Shown here: positions 20,733 to 27,804 of the stretch, piece by piece
Layout: the number at the start of each line of letters is the position of its first letter
Position numbering within the stretch: position 1 is the stretch's first letter
Source: Plantago elongata
Taxonomy: Eukaryota > Streptophyta > Magnoliopsida > Lamiales > Plantaginaceae
Assembly (NCBI GenBank): GCA_036897095.1
Contig: JAYMSP010001907.1
Coordinates: 1-27,804, forward strand
Direction: 5' to 3'
Length of the DNA stretch: 27,804 bases
Notes under the pieces: model-generated
Seen by the model: only the letters and a program-made list of their open reading frames with translations
Databases searched by the model: none
What the model was told of the DNA's origin: nothing
Made by a program: the position numbers and the translations under genes

Positions 20733-22061
20733 TCAAATATCATTATAGAAATATTTCTTGAAGGCACCCATATTTTCCTCTTGCAGCCAAATGGCTACAT
20801 CGAATGAACCATCACCATCCCGACTCGGTATAAGGAACGTTTTACCGTCAAATCCCATTGGACCAGGCCCCAAATGGATTTCGCTTCCCCATCCGAAATC
20901 TGTCCCATAAAGTGGTAAACCAGTCCAGCTTATGATTGCCAGATTCGGGTTACCATAAAAATCTCCCTTAGGCCTGCCGGTATTGTCCAGAGACCGAAAC
21001 CTGCCAACATCAGGTAACTCCTTGAGGTAGTCAAGGTAACCACGGACAGTGTCGTCAGTCACCTTTTCGACTGCTGCTCGAATTTTCTTACAGGCCGTTC
21101 CTATGGAACTTGACAACAAGTCCCCTGATTTGTCACTAGCTTCGACTCGAATCAGGGCGTTCCCAAAGTAGTTTGTTGGTAATGCCGGTTTCATTTTGTT
21201 CCGAAAATCTGCCACAAAATGGAGGCAGGTTTGTTGCTCGGATACGTGCCCGCGTGCCTTGCTCGTGCACCGCCAGATGTGGGCCGCCACGGCCTCAAAT
21301 CGGCTGGTGCGTCCTTCGAAATCTAGGTTTGCCTTGTTCCGAAGTTTTTCGATTTGGATCTTGGTGATGTTGAGGAACGCCACGGAGATTGGCTTCTTCT
21401 TCTGTTCCATGCTATCCTCTTGCCCAATTAAAGTGGGCGGGGGACGCATGACGGAAGGATCAAATTTAATCTCAGGACGCCTACCGCTTTCCTGGACTGT
21501 TCGGTCCAGAAACGGAGCCACCACAGGTCCCTCACCACGTGCAAATTTCGTCCACTCGTCAATGAAATGAAGAGCACTCGGCCCGTCTGCCATGACGTGG
21601 GAAATCCCCATTCCGATGCTGACTCCACCACATCTAAAGCGCGTTAGCTGCACAATGACCAACGGAATCTCATCTATCGGGGTGGTATAGTCCACAGATG
21701 GTATCAGAGCCTGGATTGCTGGACTTGGGGTGAAGTCCTCGAAATCCTCGACTGCAGAGTCGGACTCTGCTTCGAAGATAGGAACTCCCTTCCCATTGCA
21801 GTGGAGCTCCACCCTGCTGCCCCCCTGTGGGGACCAGTTTAACCGCCCCGCAAGGGGGTAGAACACCACAAGTGCTTTGCTAAGCGAGGTTTTCAACCTC
21901 AAGAGAGCGTTTTCGGATTCTAATTTTTCAGAATGTTGGTAGAAGTAAATTGTTGGGGTGTGGGTGATGTCTTTGATCTGATCACAGGCGTTCAAGTACA
22001 TAATCTCATCCGGTGTTGGCTCAGCCGGATGGACAATGTGTGTAGCCTTGACCGTTACCAT
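20733..22061 (-). CDS. BAHD acyltransferase, spermidine hydroxycinnamoyl transferase-like
   Basis: BAHD enzymes transfer acyl groups from CoA thioesters to an amine or alcohol in the cytosol. The single exon encodes 442 residues, the normal BAHD length. The catalytic HxxxD motif is HVMAD at residues 155-159 and the structural DFGWG motif is at 388-392, both intact. The N-terminus (HIVHPAEPTPDE, then ITHTPTIYFY), LSKALVVFYPLAGRLNW, YFGNALI and the C-terminal FKKYFYNDI match spermidine hydroxycinnamoyl transferase (Arabidopsis SHT, At2g19070), which builds hydroxycinnamoyl spermidines of the pollen coat. Substrate cannot be proved: a shikimate/quinate-type or other hydroxycinnamoyl transferase of the same clade is possible. 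There is no intron, and the CDS is clearly richer in GC than its surroundings, as is usual for a coding exon here. No truncation or frameshift is seen. Confidence 0.93.
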   Translation of the reverse strand: MVTVKATHIVHPAEPTPDEIMYLNACDQIKDITHTPTIYFYQHSEKLESENALLRLKTSLSKALVVFYPLAGRLNWSPQGGSRVELHCNGKGVPIFEAESDSAVEDFEDFTPSPAIQALIPSVDYTTPIDEIPLVIVQLTRFRCGGVSIGMGISHVMADGPSALHFIDEWTKFARGEGPVVAPFLDRTVQESGRRPEIKFDPSVMRPPPTLIGQEDSMEQKKKPISVAFLNITKIQIEKLRNKANLDFEGRTSRFEAVAAHIWRCTSKARGHVSEQQTCLHFVADFRNKMKPALPTNYFGNALIRVEASDKSGDLLSSSIGTACKKIRAAVEKVTDDTVRGYLDYLKELPDVGRFRSLDNTGRPKGDFYGNPNLAIISWTGLPLYGTDFGWGSEIHLGPGPMGFDGKTFLIPSRDGDGSFDVAIWLQEENMGAFKKYFYNDI

Positions 22062-22166
22062 ATTATGTAAAATTGAAATTGAGACGAACGGAAATGTTCG
22101 ATTGTTATGTAAGATTTGAACAACTGGTAGGTTGGTTCTAAGGAGATATGTTAGGACAATAGGAGT

Positions 22167-22173
22167 CTTTATA
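22167..22173 (-). promoter_or_regulatory. TATA box of the BAHD acyltransferase gene
   Basis: TATAAAG on the minus strand lies about 106 bases upstream of the start codon, which would give a leader of roughly 75 bases. No ATG occurs between about 22140 and the start codon. No other motif is distinctive enough to call. Confidence 0.6.
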
Positions 22174-22499
22174 CGAGTACGATGGTAGTTAGCTATGGTT
22201 GATTACAGATGTAAACACCTAGACTAAAAAATTCAACACAATTTGACATTTTTTAAAGACTTTTCTGTTCAATTTCATCTGCCAAACTTGTTGAGTTGAA
22301 GATTTGCATTTGCCAGAATTTTTTTATGTCCTTGTGGTTAGGTGGATATCATGTTGTCAAGACTAAGACCAAGTGGTTGTTTGGTAGATAATCATGATCA
22401 TTATTAGTATAATAAAGTAATAAGAAATTGTAAGTTGAAATTTTTGAAACGCGTTTGTTATTGTAATATGAGATTCATCAAGATTCAAGAATTGAAGTT

Positions 22500-22845
22500 G
22501 TTTAACTAGTCAAGCCTTAACGAAGTTTAGTTCGGATCGAATTGTTTTCTCCGTAAGAGAACTTCAACTCCATTTTAACTCATTTCTCCAATCACTTGAA
22601 TCCGGCTCGATATAATTTATTATTTTAATAAATTTATATTTTTATACTTATTTCCAACATATATACCTCGTTAAGGCACATTATCTTTTTCGAAATCAAG
22701 TTGAACTCGACTCGTTATTAGTTACTCGAGCCCTTTTTTCATTCGTCTTTGTTCACGAGTCAAGTTCGAACACGATCGAGCTCGACTGAGTATCACAATA
22801 CTCGAATTATTTCGGCTCAATTCGTGTTTAACATCTCTATCACGA
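22500..22845. repeat. Degenerate dispersed repeat with CGA-rich ends
   Basis: Words such as GTTCGGATCGAATT, ATCCGGCTCGATA, 'AACTCGACTCG', GATCGAGCTCGA and CGGCTCAATTCGTGTTTAAC recur around an AT-rich centre. This style is common in degraded non-autonomous plant DNA elements. I cannot define exact ends or a target duplication. Confidence 0.35.
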
Positions 22846-24830
22846 ATATTCACTATTACACGGTTTATATATGAGGTGTATATATAAAAACTGAGTATTA
22901 TTCTAACTCAATTAAAGTGGCTTGTTAAGTACAATTGGGTGTATAACTTGAACACTCAAACACTATATAAACGTCCAAGATATATGAAATCGACATAGAA
23001 TTCTAAACAATTGAAATGGAATGCAAGACTTCATATGTCAGTATCGAGCAACTGAAGTGAAAATGATGCCGGTTCCATGCGTACCAAGGAGGCTAAAACT
23101 GTGTAATTAACAAGTTGGAATGGAAAATTTCAAAGTCATCTTCGTTGAATGGACTTTCCCTACAAGACGTAAACATGTTCGTATTATGACGATGATATCC
23201 ACTTAACTACATTAATACATTTTTGTAGTAGTTATTACCATGTGAGAAAAAAGATAAAATAATTATCGTAATATAATTGTACTTAATTTATTCAGTGTAT
23301 CTATACCATGTTAAAAGTGATTTAGGATAAGTTGCAACAATTAACAACCCTATCCATTAACAATTACTATACTATATAAAAGTGATTTAGGATTAGTGCT
23401 TTTTAATTTAAAGTTCCTCAATGAAAGCTAAAATACTCCATCATGTTCGGCCTGCACATGCATTTAGGAACAAGTATTAATAATCATATAGACTTTTGGT
23501 GATAAAATTGAGTGTGGTAGATGTTATGTTAATTGGAATTTTCTTAAAAGAGTAAAGTAGGAAGTTGGCTACTCTTAAAGCTGGTATCGTTACATGTACC
23601 TGGGTAGTCAAATTGTGTGGTGGTGTTTTAAGAGTATATGAGTCCTTGTTCAGTAGTCCCCGTAAACTTAGATACACCACTTTCGATCAATGTCTATGGT
23701 GCTACCGTGATCTCTAATTGCTGCTTGCTCTAAGTACAACTTCTTGTCGCCCCTATTGTGTACCCATTCCTCAGTACGACAGTACTAGTGTCTGTGAGAA
23801 GGGCCACTGTGATCCAATCCAAGGAACCCATACAACCCATCAGAGACTGACCTACATGATGTAAGGAGTCGTAATTGCTACCCCTCGATTTTGGACATGA
23901 AATGACTATTATACCCTTTCTAAAAATTTAATGCATAGTCATATATTTAACAAGAATGAATTATGGAAAAAATTGGTACAAATGCACCTATATTCCATAA
24001 AGCCTTCCATTGCTAATTGATCACGAGTACAGTTCTCAGTAGTGCTAGATTTTCCAACCATTTTATTTATATGTTTTCCTACCATTAACTTGACATTTTT
24101 CATTGTTTCTTTATTTTTTAGTAATATTTTTTATTATTTCACTATTTACTTAAAATACTTAATTTTATTTCATTTAACTCTCTTTGTTTCTTTATTTTAG
24201 ATATTCAATGGTAAATTTATTTACTTAATATACTTAAAAAATTTTATTCAATCTAAATAAAAGTTATATTATACCTAATTCCTCCCGTTTATGAGTCCAT
24301 AATTTAAAAAGTTATAGTCTAAACATTGTTCTTTACTATGTGAGTTTTGAAAACGTAATTTTCATTAGTCATTAATAATAAATTTTTTAAAAATTAAATT
24401 TATAGTAAAAAATTTGATATCCTTGACATATATTTTTGCATCCGTCCCTATAACTCATTACCCATGCATCAATGTTTACAATATGTAGTTCATCAGTTTA
24501 CACATGAGATTGACTAGGGAAGTTTAAGTAGTTCATCCAACTAAACGAGAGTACTATTGCCATGGTCTAACACTCTTGCGGTTCGAAGTTCAATACTTTT
24601 AAGACCCAAATACATGGGGTTTAAACATTCTCTACAATGTTATTGTATAATGATTACAGTTTATATAGAAGCTTGTAGATAGAAAAACTTGGTAGAAGGA
24701 TCTAGATTATGGAAGGCCTAGAAGAATCTCTACAATTCTATTAAGGAGGTAGATGCGTGTATATATAGGCCCTTGCCACCCCTTGGATCATGAAGCAAAT
24801 ACAAGCATTTGAAGTATTTTTGGAAACTAT
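22846..24830. other. Gene-free AT-rich intergenic sequence
   Basis: No frame with family resemblance was found. A less AT-rich patch at about 23690-23880 stands out in composition but has no open frame or recognised RNA. The rest is low-complexity AT-rich sequence. Confidence 0.45.
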
Positions 24831-24840
24831 CTAGCTCTCG

Positions 24841-25108
24841 ATACTACATTTTTTTACACACTTAGTAGTTCAGGATTACTAGACTCTTATGCATGTTATT
24901 GAACTCCTGAACAAACAAATAAAAGAATGAATAGCATGTTTACGAGATAGCTTTTAAATTTGTATACTTGTGTAATACTACATTTTTTTACACACTTAGT
25001 AGTTCGGGATTACTAGACTCTTATGCATGTTACTGAACTCCTGAACAAATAAATAAAAGAATGAATAGCATGTGTACGAGATAGCTTTTAAATTTGTATA
25101 CTTGTAGA
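24841..25108. repeat. Tandem duplication, 2 units of 134 bp
   Basis: Unit 1 starts with ATACTACATTTTTTTACACA at 24841 and unit 2 at 24975. They differ at only a handful of positions (for example CAGG/CGGG, TTATTG/TTACTG, TTTACG/TGTACG), so the duplication is fairly recent. A partial third copy, 'TTTAAATTTGTATACTTGTA', recurs at about 25162. Confidence 0.9.
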
Positions 25109-25504
25109 TAGACACTGTCTACTGAACTCCCGGTGTATATGTCAAATTTTTAGGTTTTAGCTTTAAATTTGTATACTTGTAGATAGACATATGCAATATA
25201 AATGACTTGATAGATCAAATAAGTAATCAATGCGACGTGAATAGGTTTAAAGAGCTAGCCAAATCCAGAAAAGTTGTCCAAAAAATGAAAATTTAGCTTC
25301 TTTGAAGTCATTTTGCATCAAATAAAAGTGTAAGTTCGTAAATTTAGTTTAGAACAACTTGAGACATATATATATACCTTATAAAGGCTAATAAAACACT
25401 TAAATGTAAAAAATTAGAAAAATGGGTTGCCGTCAAGTTTCTGTTATAAGGTAAGTACTAAGTAGGATTAGTATTGGAGGTCAAATGGTACTTTCATTGG
25501 CCAT

Positions 25505-25570
25505 GTTACTGAAGCTCTTGAACAGCTAAAGACCTAAAGTAAAGGAATTAATGGTATGTGTGCAATATTT
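25505..25570. repeat. Diverged relative of the 134-bp unit
   Basis: The order 'CATGTTACTGAAGCTCTTGA', ACAGCTAAAG, 'AAAGGAATTAATGGTATGTG' follows the middle of the 134-bp unit ('CATGTTACTGAACTCCTGAA', then AAAAGAATGAATAGCATGTG). It appears to be an older copy of the same sequence about 0.5 kb away. Confidence 0.55.
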
Positions 25571-25660
25571 TTGATATATTGACATAAACAAAGAAAAATG
25601 GTATGTGTGCAAGATTTTCGGCATATTGACATAAACAAAGAAAAATGACATGTGTATATA
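25551..25660. repeat. Tandem repeat, 2.3 units of 47 bp
   Basis: Units begin at ATGGTATGTGTGCAA at 25551 and 25598, and partially (ATGACATGTGTA) at 25645. Each full unit ends with 'TTGACATAAACAAAGAAAA'. Confidence 0.85.
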
Positions 25661-26407
25661 TCAAAATTTTGAGTTTGAGCTTCTACTTTATTATTTTTTA
25701 CTTATATTGTACGATTATTTATCTAGAAATATAAGTTACTTATATATACTTATTTATCCAGAGATATAAAATCATTATAAACATTTGAAATTATAAGATT
25801 GACTTATAGGCCATCCATTTTTTCAATTTCCGCCAATTTTTTCTTGAACACTACCTTTAAATTTATTCCTTCTTTTTGTTTCAACAACCCACCACACCAG
25901 GATTAGTGAAATCTGTTTCTGGCCACAAATCAAACCAAAGTTTAGTAACATGATTCACTTGGATTTGAGAATTGCAAGCTTTCACTTGGTTTACTAAACG
26001 TTTTCATATTTTGTAAATGAAGCATCAATTTCAAATATTCAACACATACATACAAGCCTATTACATATGTACCTTCACTTCATATCGTAGAAAAAAACAA
26101 CTTTAATGAGTTACTTTCAACCAAACACTTATATATTCACCTGTTTAATAATAACTTTTCAACACGATGAATTTTTTTATAAAAACCTCGTTACGTGAAC
26201 GCGCAACTTCTTAAACAAGTTAGCTAATTGTCTGGTTTGAAAAGCTAATCAAATTAGTTTGTTGAGGAAAAAAAGCTACATGACTAGCTACCAGTTAACT
26301 TTCCAGCTATCAACTAATTTTTTAGCTAGTTTTGCTAAATAAAACCAGTATATAAGCCAAGGTAAGATTTTCTTAAAATATAGGAACAAAGGGTTTTTTT
26401 TTTTTTT

Positions 26408-26482
26408 TGTGTGTTTCTCACGATTTTCAGATGTTAGCCGTATGACCAGCCGACTTTTTTTTTAAAATCGCTGAGACACACA
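26408..26482. repeat. Imperfect hairpin, 19-20 bp arms, 36-base loop
   Basis: TGTGTGTTTCTCACGATTTT (26408-26427) pairs with 'AAAATCGCTGAGACACACA' (26464-26482) with two mismatches and one bulge. It follows a T15 run (26394-26408) and precedes the dispersed repeat copy at 26517. Confidence 0.7.
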
Positions 26483-26516
26483 TTTTTCATTATGATTTTA
26501 CTAGATTATGTTATAA

Positions 26517-26710
26517 TTATAAGTTGTTAGTATTGAAAGTTTCAGTTGCAACTTTAACGTATTTTATTAGTTTTTTAATAGATGATATGAGGGATTTAAT
26601 ATAAACGTAGGAAATGTATGTTTCAATTATAGATTTAACTTATTTTTTTGATTTTTAAGCATATAGTGTTATAGTTTAAGGATCTACATGACATTTTTAT
26701 GCTGACTTGT
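26517..26710 (+). repeat. Dispersed AT-rich repeat, copy 2 (related to 1053-1260)
   Basis: Same word order as copy 1: 'GTATTTTATTAGTTTTTTAA', 'GATGATATGAGGG', 'TTTAACTTATTTTTTTGATT', 'GTTTAAGGATCTACATGACA' and 'GTTGTAGTTTTAAG'. Identity is moderate, so the copies are old. Confidence 0.55.
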
Positions 26711-26744
26711 TGTAGTTTTAAGTAACAATCTAATACCATTAAAC

Positions 26745-27420
26745 AAAGAGCATTTTACACACAACAACCTTTTTAGATGTATCGTAAAAGATTAAGTCCC
26801 TATCGTTTCAACAATTACGTTGAGGTCAATTTCCCAGCCAAAATGTTGACTTGGTGCGAAATGATCAATTTGTCCATCTAATAAATATTTCTTGTAAATT
26901 GAATAATTAAATTAAAGAGAATAATAATTTTGTAAGTTTTATAGGGCAGAGCATGTACAACACTCCCAATCAAGTACAATTATGCTCTAATTCTTACTAA
27001 ACATTGTACGAAATTGAAGAAATATTTCAATGAATTAAGAATCGAACTAATTGAAAATTTTTAATGTGAGTAACCCTAGTTTATTTAATTTCTTTAATTT
27101 TCTAATACAATGAAGGTATGTATATTAAACCTAAACACAATGAATGACAATTGATTTATTAAACAAAAGAAAAATCATAAGAAAGTAATTAAAGAAAAAT
27201 TAGTAATTAGAGAAAAGGGAAAAGAAAATGTAATAAAAGCATAATAGGAAAATATATTAATTTTTTCACTCTTTCTCTTACCAGATTTGACTTTTGAACT
27301 TTACTGTAAATATGCATTTATTTCAGTTCAAAGACTATATTTCATTGTAAAATTTGAAATGTTAGGGATCTAAGCATGTATATTGAATCTAAATATGTGG
27401 TCAGATGTAAATCACCCTTA
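26745..27420. mobile_element. Candidate non-autonomous DNA element with about 100-bp terminal inverted repeats
   Basis: The left end (ATTTTACACACAACAACC, then TTTAGATG, then TTAAGTCCCTATCGTTTCAA) matches the inverted right end (ATTTACATCTGACCAC, then TTTAGATT, then TTAGATCCCTAACATTTCAA) in order and spacing. This style of long imperfect TIR is common in plant MULE-like non-autonomous elements. No transposase is present and no target duplication could be fixed. Confidence 0.45.
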
Positions 27421-27459
27421 AACAAATCTAAAAGTTCCATAAAAGTAAGGGCGAATTAC
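27407..27459. repeat. 14-bp inverted repeat at the junction of two repeats
   Basis: GTAAATCACCCTTA (27407-27420) and TAAGGGCGAATTAC (27446-27459) are reverse complements at 12 of 14 positions. The right arm begins another stretch of the same terminus style (GAATTACATCTACCACTCA), suggesting a second element facing away from the first. Confidence 0.55.
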
Positions 27460-27599
27460 ATCTACCACTCATGTTAGATTCGTTTATTACAGATGTCTAC
27501 CACCCAGATCAACAATGACATGCAAGTCATAGTAGATAAAAATCAATTACATTCAGGTCCACGAATTTGATTTTCGACGATCTTAAACCCGAAAAAATC

Positions 27600-27804
27600 A
27601 TTTTTGCCCCTGTTTGAATTTCAGATTTTGTATTTGGCCAAAATGCCTTAAGTTTAATTTATCATTTGTTTCCAGTTCTGCACTTTATTCTCTTCTCTTC
27701 AAATTTCGATATAAGTAATTTGCTTGCTTGCACCTGTGCTGTTACTACTCAGGACGAGGTTTTCAGAAGAGAGAAAAAACAAGAAGCCATAAAACAAGAG
27801 TCTT
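27600..27804. other. Window edge, no supported gene
   Basis: The last 120 bases become CT-rich and then purine-rich, as in a plant 5' leader, but no ATG or frame of substance is present. A plus-strand gene could begin just past the edge; this is not supported by the window itself. Confidence 0.2.

Noticed and set aside
21196..21570. 124-codon plus-strand frame antisense to the acyltransferase
   Set aside because: It is the complement of a GC-rich conserved exon; it has no family resemblance and no transcript signals.
23690..23890. Less AT-rich patch in the distal intergenic region
   Set aside because: No open frame, tRNA, rRNA or organelle sequence could be recognised.
26090..26365. Repeated AGCTA words (AAAGCTAATC, AGCTACATGACTAGCTACC, TTAGCTAGTTTTGC) resembling hAT subterminal motifs
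   Set aside because: No matching terminal inverted repeats or 8-bp duplication could be placed.
1..27804. CRISPR arrays, operons, bacterial-type promoters or a new defence system
   Set aside because: The window is plant nuclear DNA; none of its repeats has the spacer-repeat regularity of CRISPR, and the genes are intron-containing and individually transcribed.

Overview
The window is nuclear DNA of a flowering plant, most likely a eudicot. It is AT-rich, its genes carry many GT-AG introns, and one gene encodes a chloroplast-targeted translation factor. MITEs, a long retrotransposon LTR and microsatellites fill the spaces. I cannot name the species; an asterid is plausible but is only inference.

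Four protein genes can be read completely. (1) Minus strand, 4229-10805: a 9-exon gene for eIF(iso)4G, the plant scaffold of the cap-binding complex eIF(iso)4F (764 residues, eIF4E-type binding motif, MIF4G, MA3). (2) Plus strand, 12967-15915: a 9-exon gene for chloroplast translation initiation factor IF-3 (260 residues). (3) Minus strand, 16833-18948: a 6-exon QWRF-family (AUG8/QWRF4-like) microtubule-associated protein gene. (4) Minus strand, 20733-22061: an intronless BAHD acyltransferase gene resembling spermidine hydroxycinnamoyl transferase. Exon boundaries were set by hand from splice sites; reading phase is kept across every junction except one acceptor in the QWRF gene that needs a second look.

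Layout: 1-4000 is repeat territory (SIRE-like LTR, an irregular TTAAAACTAT array, a decayed exon-like gene fragment, a Stowaway MITE). 4000-11100 is the eIF(iso)4G gene; its 2.4 kb first intron holds a duplicated block, a MITE and a ~140-bp minisatellite. 11100-12966 is the divergent intergenic space, with a hAT-type MITE and a decayed retroelement-like stretch. 12967-15915 is IF-3, convergent with the QWRF gene. 22200-27804 is gene-free, with a 134-bp tandem repeat, a 47-bp tandem repeat, a hairpin, a long-TIR element and other repeats.

eIF(iso)4G, IF-3 and QWRF appear in the same order as Arabidopsis At2g24050-At2g24060-At2g24070 (recalled, not searched), which points to old conserved microsynteny. 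The neighbours do not form a pathway: cytosolic translation, plastid translation, microtubule organisation and phenolamide-type acylation are separate roles. I found no clearly new biological system. The most unusual items are the frame-breaking 2-nt discrepancy and alternative acceptor in the QWRF gene, the uORF whose stop overlaps the QWRF start codon, the amplified repeats in eIF(iso)4G intron 1, and the TTAAAACTAT motif array.
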